Below, piece by piece: positions 1-7,636 of a stretch of 19,608 nucleotides of DNA (position 1 is its first letter; every line of letters starts with the position of its first letter). Where the stretch lies: positions 1 through 19,608 of the forward strand of contig JAFDTZ010000029.1 in the NCBI GenBank assembly GCA_019594305.1. Direction: 5' to 3'. This DNA comes from Thermoplasmata archaeon (lineage in GTDB: Archaea > Thermoplasmatota > Thermoplasmata > Halarchaeoplasmatales > Halarchaeoplasmataceae). Under the pieces are notes generated by a model. It ran no database searches. It was not told where the DNA came from and saw only the letters and a program-made list of their open reading frames with translations. A program made the position numbers and the translations under genes.

Positions 1-2
1 AA

Positions 3-929
3 ACAGTCCTTGCACCTACAGAGTATTCGTTCGTTTACTCGGACTACAACTTCATATTTCTGGATACATCAGAGCTTTCGTAGACTGAAGACCGGATAGA
101 CTGGATCGACACACAGGTGTTAGAGGACAAGCAGAACGTGATCGTCACCCACGCCCCGTACTACGACCCCTTCGGAGGAGGTCATACATTGGATGAAGGA
201 TCCAACGAGATGCTGGAGCGGTACATCTCCCAGGGTAACATAGATGTGTTCATGTCTGGCCATATACACGCTTATCATGAGGACGTTTCACACGATACCC
301 ATCGTTTGATAACCGGTGGCGGTGGAGGATCGCTGGTGGACGGAGTACATCATCATACACATGTGACCGCTGACGGCACCGGACTCACATTTGAAAAGGT
401 ACCAATAGATACACCTGAACAGAATATATTCGAGATCATCGTGGAGAGAGGAGATGAGAAGGTACCCATCACCTACGAGAGGCTGCTGCAGTTGATGGAA
501 CAGGAAGGCGTTTCAGGTATATCGTCCTTCGAAAATCAGTTCGGTAATCAGAGGGGAGAGGCCTATTACTGGGGAGTCAAAATAAGCACCGTACTCGAAA
601 AGGTAGGCGGGATGGATGAAAAAGATACACTGATCGTTAGTTCCATAGACGGTCACAGCCAAAACTTCGGGTATCTGAATGTATATCCAGACGATTACTT
701 CCTATCGGAGCAGGGAGAGTTCATACTGGCCCTTACTTATAACAACCAGACCATAGATGGGTGGAGCGACGGACCAAGACTGGTCTTCATGCCCGACGAC
801 GGGTACTACGACAATGAGAACTGTGAGAATACGTCCTATGAAGGGCAGGGATGGAACCTGTATGAATCCGCCGGTGCTAGATGGGTTAAGTATGTGAAGA
901 CCTTAACGGTGGTGGAAGGTGAACGGTAA
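3..929 (+). CDS. Metallophosphoesterase with C-terminal SUOX-like domain, 5'-truncated by the window and interrupted by an in-frame TAG
   Basis: This is the 3' part of a calcineurin-like phosphoesterase; its start lies outside the window. Frame 3 is open from base 3 and encodes a typical strand leading to FIFLDTSEL. It is broken by TAG at 81-83, then resumes in the same frame with TEDRIDWID. The metal-ligand motifs VTHAP (about base 145) and SGHIHAYH (about 255) follow. The GTG at 117 is the first possible start after the stop, but it lies inside the conserved fold and would drop the N-terminal half, so I do not think it is genuine. From about base 450 onward the protein resembles the sulfite oxidase/molybdopterin-binding fold (ITYERLL, YYWGVKI, ARWVKYVKTL), without an obvious cofactor cysteine. 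Its last 11 bases overlap the S component of an ECF transporter, so it probably acts on that transporter's substrate. It is a recent pseudogene, a sequence error or a recoded gene. Confidence 0.72.
81..83 (+). other. In-frame amber codon inside the metallophosphoesterase
   Basis: TAG occupies 81-83 in the same frame as the coding sequence on both sides. The residues before it (LDTSELS) and after it (TEDRIDWID) fit the region between the core beta strand and the following helix in calcineurin-like phosphoesterases, so no frameshift is involved. A single base change, for example from CAG or TTG, would explain it. Confidence 0.8.
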
Positions 930-1959
930 ATATCATTTTTCAACAAAGGACCTGGTCACCATCGCTCTGCTCTCCGCTCTAGGAGGAGGGTTATCCACTT
1001 ACATAGGTTACCTTGGAAACCTGATCAACCGTATGGTGGGAGTACCCTTCGGTGCCGGGCAGTTCATGGCCGGACTTCATGTGATATGGATAATTCTTGC
1101 CGTAGGTATAACAAGAAAGAAAGGCGTGGGAACGACAACCGGTCTTCTGAAAGGGATGGTGGAGTTATTTTTAGGAGGTACCCACGGCGTGGTCATAGTC
1201 GTGGTATCCCTTATTCAGGGATTACTGGTAGATGTAGTGCTGTTCAAGGACAGTACCAAAGAGGGCCGAGGCCTGATACCATACTCCATGGCCGGGGGTA
1301 TCTCCGCGGCGTCCAACGTCTTCGTCTTTCAGGCGTTCTTCTTTTCAGGTGTACCCATCACCCTCATCCTCATGCTGAGTATGCTGGCCTTCGGCTCCGG
1401 TATAATCTTCGGGGGCTACGTAACCCTCCAGATGATGGATTCTCTTGAACAAGGGGGATTGATCCATCGAACCGTAAAAACAAAGGATGAAAAACCAGCC
1501 TACATAAAGTATGCCAGCGTTGCCGTAACCGTGATATTTTTAACAGCTTTCACCGTGGGTGGTGTTTATTATTTCAACAATGTGTACGTTCCTCCGGGTG
1601 CGGAGGAGATACACGTTACCGGCGATGTAAACAACGAATATACTTTCGTTTACAATAATTTCGAAGAACACGAAACGGTGGTCTCGGCAGAGTTGAGAGG
1701 TTCTGTAACATATGTACCCGAAAAAAATTACACGGGTATACCGTTAAATGTAATAATCCAACACTCGGAACCTATGGAAGGGACAAGCAGGATAGTAATA
1801 GTTTCTACAGACGGGTACTCCGCTGTTTTCAACTTTACCAGTATAATGAACGACCACAGTGTGATCTTATCCCGAGAAGAGGGTCAGTACATGATTGTAG
1901 CGGATAGATACGACGGTGCCTATTGGGTAAAGGATGTAAATGAGATCCGAATCGAATGA
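919..1959 (+). CDS. ECF transporter S component, YkoE-like, with C-terminal extracytoplasmic domain
   Basis: This is the substrate-binding membrane subunit of an energy-coupling factor transporter. Residues 1-185 form about six hydrophobic segments with the pattern of the YkoE/ABC_cobalt family: STYIGYLGNLINR, VPFGAGQFMAGLHV, TGLLKGMVELFLG and AGGISAASNVFVFQ. YkoE in Bacillus is the S component for a thiamine precursor; that substrate is an analogy here, not shown. After a further membrane segment at about 197-220 comes a domain of about 120 residues (from IHVTGDVN to VNEIRIE) containing KNYTGIPLNVII, STDGYSAVF and YWVKDV. It resembles the SUOX-like domain of the phosphoesterase upstream and probably lies outside the membrane. 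The start is GTG with a purine-rich GGTGG a few bases before it. It overlaps the upstream gene by 11 bases and the ATPase by 20, so translation is probably coupled. Confidence 0.8.
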   Translation: MNGKYHFSTKDLVTIALLSALGGGLSTYIGYLGNLINRMVGVPFGAGQFMAGLHVIWIILAVGITRKKGVGTTTGLLKGMVELFLGGTHGVVIVVVSLIQGLLVDVVLFKDSTKEGRGLIPYSMAGGISAASNVFVFQAFFFSGVPITLILMLSMLAFGSGIIFGGYVTLQMMDSLEQGGLIHRTVKTKDEKPAYIKYASVAVTVIFLTAFTVGGVYYFNNVYVPPGAEEIHVTGDVNNEYTFVYNNFEEHETVVSAELRGSVTYVPEKNYTGIPLNVIIQHSEPMEGTSRIVIVSTDGYSAVFNFTSIMNDHSVILSREEGQYMIVADRYDGAYWVKDVNEIRIE

Positions 1960-3433
1960 TGGGGTGGCCGTAGTCGAGGTACGAGGATTAGATGTAAAAT
2001 ATCCCAGCAGAGAACAATATTCTATCAAAGATATCTCCTTCTCAATAGACAAGGGAGAATTCGTCTGGCTTGCAGGAGATAGTGCTTCGGGCAAATCCAC
2101 ATTGATGAACTGCCTTTGCGGATTCATACCGAATATCATACCTGCTGAAGTTAACGGTACCATTATTGTAAACACAAAAAAAGATCTGAATACACTTCAA
2201 CTAGCTAGACATATAAGCATGGTACACCAAGATCCGGAATCTCAGTTTTGTACCGAGTGCGTTGAAGATGAAATCGCCTTTGGGCTGGAGAACCGACGTG
2301 TTTCCAGAAGGAAGATAAACAAGAGGATCGAAACCACCTTGAAGGACCTCAACTGTAGTGAGCTTAGACATCGGAAATTGCATACATTGTCCGGCGGTGA
2401 AAAACAGAAGGTCGCTATCGCGTCTATGTTGGTATTGAACCCTCGCGTGTTGATCCTCGACGAACCGACTTCGAACCTTGATCCTGTTTCAATGGAAGAA
2501 GTACTGAAAGCCATCAAAAACGTACGTAGAAAAAGCAAGGAGCTAACGCTGATACTTGCTGAACATAGAATAGGCGGGTTGGTAGATCATGTGGACCGTG
2601 TGCTTAGGTTACAGAATGGGAAACTAAAAGAGGACATCGAAAAGTTTCAAAGATTAGGACGGAAAGAAAGAAGAGAATTTTCAGTTTATTTCTATCCCAA
2701 ATATAAGAGAGAAATAAAACAAAGCTGTTCGGTTTTAAAAATTGAGAAACTAAACTATACCGTCGATGATAAAAATATATTAGATGGTATAAACATAGAA
2801 ATATATAAAGGAGAAATAATCGCACTTATGGGAAGGAACGGCTCTGGAAAAACCACGCTCATAAAACATATCTCGGGACTTCTGGAAGTACAGGAGGGAA
2901 ATATCAAAGTATTCAATAAAAACATGAACTCTTACAAAGAAATTCCACCTTGGAAACTCGGTAAATATATAGGATATGTTTTTCAAAATCCGAACCACCA
3001 GATTTTTGAGAATACGGTAAAAACCGAGATGATGTTCGGCCCGAAAAACTTTGGTAAAGGCGCCAAGACAGCTATTAGAAGACTCAAAGATATCACAAAG
3101 GAAAAGGGAATAAATGAAGATACACATCCTCACAATCTGAGTTTCGGCCAGAAAAGGAGGTTGAACATATATTCTTCGTCTCTGCACGGACCCGAAATAA
3201 TCATCATAGACGAGCCTTTTTCAGGCCAGGATCACAAGAACGCTCTTTTGATGGCGGACATAATGAATAGATTCTGGCTTAGTGGAAAAACCCTCATAAT
3301 CGTCACACACAGCCTTGATTTCGCTAAAAAATTCTGTACTAGAGCCTTGGTGTTGAGTAAAGGATCCATTGTTTATGACGAGGAACCTCAAAGGTTAAAA
3401 GACATAGAAGGTGAAAAGGTATGGAAGGCATAA
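1940..3433 (+). CDS. ecfA: ECF transporter ATPase, two fused nucleotide-binding domains (YkoD-like)
   Basis: This is the energising subunit of the ECF transporter: two ABC ATPase domains in one 497-residue chain, as in YkoD. Domain 1 has Walker A GDSASGKST (46-54), Q-loop Q97, signature LSGGE (150-154), Walker B LILDEP with Glu175, and H-loop His209. Domain 2 has Walker A GRNGSGKTT (298-306), Q-loop Q349, signature LSFGQ (400-404), Walker B IIIIDEP with Glu425, and His457. Both halves keep their catalytic residues; only the second signature is altered (LSFGQ for LSGGQ). The ATG follows AAAGGATG, a usable ribosome site. It overlaps the S component by 20 bases and EcfT by 13. The interdomain linker and the start of domain 2 are strikingly AT-rich. 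Confidence 0.92.
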   Translation: MRSESNDGVAVVEVRGLDVKYPSREQYSIKDISFSIDKGEFVWLAGDSASGKSTLMNCLCGFIPNIIPAEVNGTIIVNTKKDLNTLQLARHISMVHQDPESQFCTECVEDEIAFGLENRRVSRRKINKRIETTLKDLNCSELRHRKLHTLSGGEKQKVAIASMLVLNPRVLILDEPTSNLDPVSMEEVLKAIKNVRRKSKELTLILAEHRIGGLVDHVDRVLRLQNGKLKEDIEKFQRLGRKERREFSVYFYPKYKREIKQSCSVLKIEKLNYTVDDKNILDGINIEIYKGEIIALMGRNGSGKTTLIKHISGLLEVQEGNIKVFNKNMNSYKEIPPWKLGKYIGYVFQNPNHQIFENTVKTEMMFGPKNFGKGAKTAIRRLKDITKEKGINEDTHPHNLSFGQKRRLNIYSSSLHGPEIIIIDEPFSGQDHKNALLMADIMNRFWLSGKTLIIVTHSLDFAKKFCTRALVLSKGSIVYDEEPQRLKDIEGEKVWKA

Positions 3434-4137
3434 ATCCCGTGGTAAAACTTTTCGCCTTAATAATCGGTGCGGTAACGGTATTTCTAGTTGATTCCGCTCT
3501 GATATTACTATGTTTCGTATTGATCCTTATATCCATCAAACTCATCTACGGTATCAAAGGGCGATTCGGAAAGAGCATACTTGCACTGGTACTTGCGATC
3601 TTCCTAGCACAGGTGATATTCGTTCCCGAAGGTGACCCCATCGCAGATCTACGTCTCTTCGAGGTAACCTTGGGAAGCATAATCCGAGGTTTTATCATCT
3701 CCGGCAGGTTCTTCTCGCTGATCACCATGTCCTGGATATTCGTTGGTACCACTGAACCGAGAGATCTCTCCTCGGGGCTCACCGATATAGGTGTACCTTA
3801 CAGATTCAGTTTTCTCCTCATACTGGCAATGAGATTCGTGCCTATATTTCAGTTTGAGTTGTCCAACGTACAACAGGCACAGAAGATAAGAGGCTTGAAA
3901 CTAGACAATGATCTAAAGGGATTTATCGGTTCGGTTAGATACACTACTATGCCTCTTTTGTTTTCAGCTATGTCGAAGGTGAACACATTAGCTTCCTCTA
4001 TGGAGGGAAGGGGCTTCGGGATGTATCGCAATAAAACTTTTTTACGCCCTGTGAGATTTACTTTATGGGATTTGGCTTTGACCTTATCCTTGTTGATATT
4101 TAGCTTCGAAGTATATTATCTAAGCCAATTTCTTTGA
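3421..4137 (+). CDS. ecfT: ECF transporter transmembrane coupling subunit EcfT
   Basis: This is the coupling membrane protein that links the ATPase to the S component. It has 238 residues with hydrophobic segments near 8-40, 50-70, 85-115 and 215-235. Two cytoplasmic coupling motifs of the Ala-Arg-Gly type appear as AQKIRGL (about 152-158) and SMEGRGFG (about 192-199), which are diagnostic of EcfT. RFVPIF also fits the family (CbiQ/EcfT). GGTG lies a few bases before the ATG, inside the end of ecfA. It is the last gene of the transporter cluster, and its 3' end overlaps a convergent kinase-like gene by 38 bases. Confidence 0.9.
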   Translation: MEGINPVVKLFALIIGAVTVFLVDSALILLCFVLILISIKLIYGIKGRFGKSILALVLAIFLAQVIFVPEGDPIADLRLFEVTLGSIIRGFIISGRFFSLITMSWIFVGTTEPRDLSSGLTDIGVPYRFSFLLILAMRFVPIFQFELSNVQQAQKIRGLKLDNDLKGFIGSVRYTTMPLLFSAMSKVNTLASSMEGRGFGMYRNKTFLRPVRFTLWDLALTLSLLIFSFEVYYLSQFL

Positions 4138-4786
4138 TCCTGGCAGCCCATTTTTTCATCTTCTCCCCTTGAGAACCATACTCGGAATAATGAAGAAGAG
4201 ACTCGACCACATTTGCAGTCAAATCCGTTCTATCTCCGCTCCTTGAGTTAAAATATTCGCCTATGAAGTGGTCAACATAATTAAAGCTCTCCCGGGTGAA
4301 AGAGGGTTCCATTCTCAATACTGATGTGCACATATCGGCGACATCTCTCAGGTAGTGTTCATCCGCAGACTCTTCAAAATCTATACCGTAGATAACAGCA
4401 TCGAACAAGATAAAATTAGATAGTATGCAGTCACCTCTGCGTTTTCTTAAACCAAAGGACGAATGGAATTCGGATAACCATTCGGCGATACCCGATAGGA
4501 ATGTCTTTGCCTCCTTTTTATCTGTATCGAACAATTTCTTGCAGTCGACACCCGGGATGTATTCAAGGATCAGCATATTTTCTTTAACATCTACAACTTC
4601 AGGCACAAAAAGACCCTTTTTTTTACATTCCTTTAATAGCATATGTTCCCTGTTAAGACCTTCGGCAAATTCCTGAGCATATTTTTTTGCAATGTAGTAC
4701 TTTCCTTCATACTGAATCCTGAAAACCGTATTTTTCTTACTTTCCAAGACATTTATTACTTTCCAATGGTTGGGCTCCATCTTCAT
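4100..4786 (-). CDS. Divergent kinase-like (Kdo/Bud32/APH-type fold) protein
   Basis: This is a small protein with the eukaryote-like kinase fold; the substrate is unknown. From the ATG at 4786 it has 228 residues. Kinase landmarks are the beta-3 lysine in YIAKKY (about Lys34), a helix-C glutamate in NREHMLLKE (about Glu47), the hinge LILEYIPG, the catalytic loop RRGDCILSNF (Asp119, Asn124) and a metal-binding IDFEES in place of DFG (Asp136). There is no glycine-rich loop of standard form and GD replaces HRD, as in Kdo, Bud32 and phosphotransferase families. The frame stays open upstream to an ATG at 4915, but the extra 43 residues look unlike the fold. An AT-rich stretch about 27 bases before 4786 could be a promoter. 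The start is uncertain. It is convergent with ecfT and divergent from rnhB. Confidence 0.7.
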   Translation of the reverse strand: MKMEPNHWKVINVLESKKNTVFRIQYEGKYYIAKKYAQEFAEGLNREHMLLKECKKKGLFVPEVVDVKENMLILEYIPGVDCKKLFDTDKKEAKTFLSGIAEWLSEFHSSFGLRKRRGDCILSNFILFDAVIYGIDFEESADEHYLRDVADMCTSVLRMEPSFTRESFNYVDHFIGEYFNSRSGDRTDLTANVVESLLHYSEYGSQGEKMKKWAARIKEIGLDNILRS

Positions 4787-4936
4787 GGATCCTAATAGAA
4801 ACCGTTGTATTTGTATGTTTATCGATTTGAAGACCGGGAGAGCTTTAGTAATGCCTTTTGTATCAACGATATCTCCGTTCGTCGGGCACAAGGGATATGG
4901 AATACGAGGTTGCATTCATGAATTATAAAGGAAAGA

Positions 4937-4948
4937 CTTTTATTTATC
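4937..4948 (+). promoter_or_regulatory. TATA-like box for rnhB, leaderless
   Basis: The AT-rich element CTTTTATTTATC is centred about 25 bases before the rnhB ATG. At archaeal TATA-to-start spacing, transcription would begin at or next to the start codon. Confidence 0.5.
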
Positions 4949-4966
4949 ATACTATTTTTCGATGCC

Positions 4967-5614
4967 ATGTTATGTGGCATTGACGAGGCAGGGCGAGGCC
5001 CGGTGATAGGTCCTATGGTTGTCGCAGGTGTATGTATGGAATCAGACAAAGATTTGATAGAATTGGCGGTCAAAGATTCCAAGAGACATACTGCTACTAA
5101 ACGAGAGGAATTAGCAAAAAAAATACACGAGATGGCCCATTGCGTTATCAAGGTGGTGTCAGCCGAGGACATAGATGTCCTTCGAACCCAGATGACATTG
5201 AATCAATTGGAAGAGGATTTATTTGCCGCCATCATAGACGAGATGGCGACGGATGGATGCACAGTGTACGTTGACGCTGTATCTACCGACGAGAAAGGCT
5301 TTGGAGAAACCATAAAGCGCAGGACCGAAAAGGAGGTGAATATAATCGCTAAACATCGTGCCGACGATATATATCCTGTTGTCTCCGCCGCGTCGATATG
5401 TGCAAAGGTGAAGAGAGACGAAGAGGTAAGTAAAATCGCGGATGAACTAGGGGTGGATTTTGGAAGCGGCTACCCGTCAGACCAGAGAACCATCGACTTT
5501 TTGAAGAAATGGGTGGATGATCATGGTGATTTACCACCCCACACAAGACGCTCGTGGAAAACCGCCGAAAGGATAGTAGACAATTCAAAGAAAGTAACGT
5601 TGGATGATTTCTGA
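4967..5614 (+). CDS. rnhB: Ribonuclease HII
   Basis: This enzyme cleaves the RNA strand of RNA-DNA hybrids and acts on ribonucleotides embedded in DNA. The 215 residues match archaeal RNase HII in length. The active-site carboxylates are visible: Asp6 and Glu7 in GIDEAGRGPVIGP, Asp103 in VYVDAVS, and Asp133 in HRADDIYPVVSAASI. The C-terminal FGSGYPSDQRT and the PPHTRRSWKT tail are also typical. The usual DSKKLT motif reads DSKRHT. The start is supported by a TATA-like element centred about 25 bases upstream, leaving almost no leader. The stop codon overlaps the start region of the SCP2 gene. Confidence 0.96.
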   Translation: MLCGIDEAGRGPVIGPMVVAGVCMESDKDLIELAVKDSKRHTATKREELAKKIHEMAHCVIKVVSAEDIDVLRTQMTLNQLEEDLFAAIIDEMATDGCTVYVDAVSTDEKGFGETIKRRTEKEVNIIAKHRADDIYPVVSAASICAKVKRDEEVSKIADELGVDFGSGYPSDQRTIDFLKKWVDDHGDLPPHTRRSWKTAERIVDNSKKVTLDDF

Positions 5615-6008
5615 AAAAGTATTTAGGGATGGTCTCTTTAACGAATCAGAGTTGAACAACATGGCAGACAAAGCGGAAGTTAAAAACATGCTTGATGATG
5701 TATTAAACAAATACCGTGAAAAGGCTGAAGAAGATGAGAGAATAACTGAGAAGCTCAAAGATTTCGAAAGAAAGATATCCATACGATTCGAAGACGATGG
5801 AAACTATCATTTTACCATATCTAAAGGTGAAGTAGGGGATATAAAGGAAGGCGCTCTCAGTAAATCTGAGATAACCATAGACACGGACACTGTTACAATG
5901 AAGGCACTTATAGAAGGGAAAATAGGGGTGATGGAGGCCTATGCCAGGAAACGTATTAAAGTGGATGCTTCCTTCCTGGATATGCTGAAGATAAAGGATA
6001 TGTTCTAA
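5604..6008 (+). CDS. SCP2 sterol-binding domain protein
   Basis: This is a stand-alone SCP2-type protein of 134 residues. The SCP2 fold is a hydrophobic lipid- or ligand-binding pocket; the ligand here is unknown. Visible features are a charged helix (about 24-55), ISIRFEDDGNYHFTISKGE, the strand EITIDTDTVTMKALIEGKIG, and the C-terminal AYARKRIKVD followed by a helix, which match the family end. The first ATG overlaps the rnhB stop. A second ATG at 5661 (MADKAEV) starts closer to the conserved fold and could be the true start; neither has a strong ribosome site. Its stop overlaps the truD stop on the other strand by four bases. Confidence 0.82.
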   Translation: MISEKVFRDGLFNESELNNMADKAEVKNMLDDVLNKYREKAEEDERITEKLKDFERKISIRFEDDGNYHFTISKGEVGDIKEGALSKSEITIDTDTVTMKALIEGKIGVMEAYARKRIKVDASFLDMLKIKDMF

Positions 6009-7297
6009 CTGTACATATGTGACTCGTGGTCAGGCAGTTTCATAAACTCCCTCAATAACGTAGTAGCGTAGGTGCCCTTGTGCAAACTGAAGGACGACCT
6101 GAGTCCGCCGGCCTCCTGACTGCAACGCAAATCAGATACCGGTGCAAAAATAGCCCTACGAATACCTTTGGATGATAACTCACGTATCTCGGGTATCACA
6201 AAATCTTTCTTTTCAAATCCTTCTTCTTCGATCACATATCGCTCTATGTCACCCTGTTCTCCACCTGATAATCTGGAGTTGAACCCGTAGAGGGGCGCAC
6301 TTACATAGGCCTTTCCGCTCTTCACCATGGTGGATGCCTTATCCAAGTTTCTCTCGTTTATCTCCACCGGCGTATCTACGTTCGGTAGACCGTTCTTGTC
6401 CGCAGGTAGCAGCACATCGCCGGGCATAGCATCGTTCAGGGGATAGCCCCTCTTGGCCCGAAGGCTCACCATACGGTTGAAAAGATAGGATTGGAATGCA
6501 TGGATGAACATTTTAAGCAAATTGGCAGGTAATGTTCTTAATGCGCCTACGTAGTCGTCTGGTTTAGCGGCGAGATGAGCTATGATCCTCCTCTCGAATG
6601 TGAGAATATTTGGAAATATCCCTAAAGCCTTCTTGTAGTCCCTTGTCTCATCCAGGAATTTCCTAGCCCTATAACACTCATCTCCCTCCCCTTCCATAGG
6701 TTTAGCTGTGTAAAGTTTGACCGCACCCTCATAATCACCGGTTATGAGCTTCCGCCCGACTTCATGGGTTATAGGACGTATCGTTCCAAATCTCTGCACA
6801 CCGAACCAGTTGGGAAAGCCGCCGGCTGACTTTATCTCTCTTCTGATTTTTTCTGCTCTTTCCAGGGCTTCCTCGTTATCGATATCCATGTCCCGGATCA
6901 TTATGTCGAAAGTGTTTCCTACGTGGGCGCCTATGTAGAGAGGGTTTCGGGAGGTGAACATATCCGTTATCTCCACATTCCTTAAAAATACCTGCCCGAA
7001 TTTTTCTTTGTCCACTTTAAAGGACATCCATTGGGTGGTCAACGCCCTTTTGTCTTTGGTACCGGCGAAACCGATGTGATCTCTGGATATATTCAACTCC
7101 CTTGCAAGGGCTTCCATCAGCCGATTTGTTTCCCAGTTCGAAGACCATATCTTCGCTATAGTATGGTCTCCATCTTCATCAATTTCCGGCAGGTCGATTA
7201 TCTCGTCAACGACAAAGTCTTCAGGATATTTTTTCAGCCTACCTCCTACACCTGGTTCTTTAGTGTAATAAAGCTCGATTCCCACCAGCGACTCCAT
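6005..7297 (-). CDS. truD: tRNA pseudouridine(13) synthase TruD
   Basis: This enzyme isomerises uridine 13 of tRNA to pseudouridine. Starting at 7297 it has 430 residues, within the archaeal range. The catalytic motif GFAGTKDKRALTTQW places the nucleophilic Asp at about residue 82. Other family motifs are KYPEDFVVDEI near the N-terminus, NWFGVQRFG, HAFQSYLFNR and LRCSQEAGGLR-S-F near the C-terminus. The frame is open 28 codons further upstream, but that extension would run into rpoL. GGAG lies about 11 bases before the chosen ATG and leaves a 13-base gap after rpoL, so the two genes are probably co-transcribed. It ends with TAG, overlapping the convergent SCP2 gene's TAA. Confidence 0.95.
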   Translation of the reverse strand: MESLVGIELYYTKEPGVGGRLKKYPEDFVVDEIIDLPEIDEDGDHTIAKIWSSNWETNRLMEALARELNISRDHIGFAGTKDKRALTTQWMSFKVDKEKFGQVFLRNVEITDMFTSRNPLYIGAHVGNTFDIMIRDMDIDNEEALERAEKIRREIKSAGGFPNWFGVQRFGTIRPITHEVGRKLITGDYEGAVKLYTAKPMEGEGDECYRARKFLDETRDYKKALGIFPNILTFERRIIAHLAAKPDDYVGALRTLPANLLKMFIHAFQSYLFNRMVSLRAKRGYPLNDAMPGDVLLPADKNGLPNVDTPVEINERNLDKASTMVKSGKAYVSAPLYGFNSRLSGGEQGDIERYVIEEEGFEKKDFVIPEIRELSSKGIRRAIFAPVSDLRCSQEAGGLRSSFSLHKGTYATTLLREFMKLPDHESHMYS

Positions 7298-7310
7298 CTC
7301 TTTGTCTCCG

Positions 7311-7595
7311 TCAATCTTCACTTTCGGTTTCGAATAAATCTTGGTAGAGATTATGGAACTCTCCTTGGATATCCCTGGCAACGCTTATCAAGATATCTCT
7401 GGGATCTTTTCCTTTCTTTGCCGTGATAATCAGTATAGGGTCATCTATATCCGGATGTTCTACCGAATAGTTAACATCCGTCACGTTCTTCTCGGAGAGC
7501 AATTGTTCTACCATGGGGTACATTACACTAGGATCGTCATTGATGACCTTTATGGTCAAGCTGTTCTTCGTCTTCTCCAGCACTTCGAACTCCAT
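7311..7595 (-). CDS. rpoL: DNA-directed RNA polymerase subunit L (Rpo11)
   Basis: This is the small assembly subunit of archaeal RNA polymerase, the counterpart of eukaryotic Rpb11/AC19, which pairs with subunit D. It has 94 residues, normal for RpoL. The N-terminal MEFEVLEKTKNSLTIKV and the central YSVEHPDIDDPILIITAKKG match the conserved strand and EHP motif; the C-terminus is a long amphipathic helix. The usual GEDHT segment reads NDDPSV, so this is a divergent copy. GGGTGA lies just before the ATG, and a TATA-like element sits further upstream. It heads a likely rpoL-truD transcription unit. Confidence 0.9.
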   Translation of the reverse strand: MEFEVLEKTKNSLTIKVINDDPSVMYPMVEQLLSEKNVTDVNYSVEHPDIDDPILIITAKKGKDPRDILISVARDIQGEFHNLYQDLFETESED

Positions 7596-7623
7596 AGTTC
7601 ACCCTGATTTATGAATGAACTAC

Positions 7624-7633
7624 TTAAATATAT
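7624..7633 (-). promoter_or_regulatory. TATA-like box for rpoL
   Basis: On the minus strand this reads ATATATTTAA, centred about 33 bases before the rpoL ATG. That would give a leader of only a few bases, although a GGGTGA ribosome-site-like motif also precedes the ATG. Confidence 0.5.
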
Positions 7634-7636
7634 TGG

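Noticed and set aside
81..83. Pyrrolysine decoding as the default reading of the amber codon
   Set aside because: TAG ends 5 of the 22 genes in the window, one of them in tandem with TAA, and no pyl gene is visible. It stays an open option only for this codon.
1086..1448. Second reading frame inside the S component
   Set aside because: It is basic, low-complexity and has no family pattern; it lies wholly within a convincing membrane-protein frame.
4612..4626. T-rich run as an archaeal terminator
   Set aside because: It lies inside the kinase-like coding sequence, where it encodes consecutive lysines.
7298..7381. Longer truD starting at 7381
   Set aside because: It would overlap rpoL by about 70 bases with a non-conserved leader, whereas 7297 has GGAG in front and fits the family's N-terminus.
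7311..7595. Elongation factor 1-beta for the small gene before truD
   Set aside because: The length fits, but the MEFEVLEK start and the EHP-type central motif match RNA polymerase subunit L.
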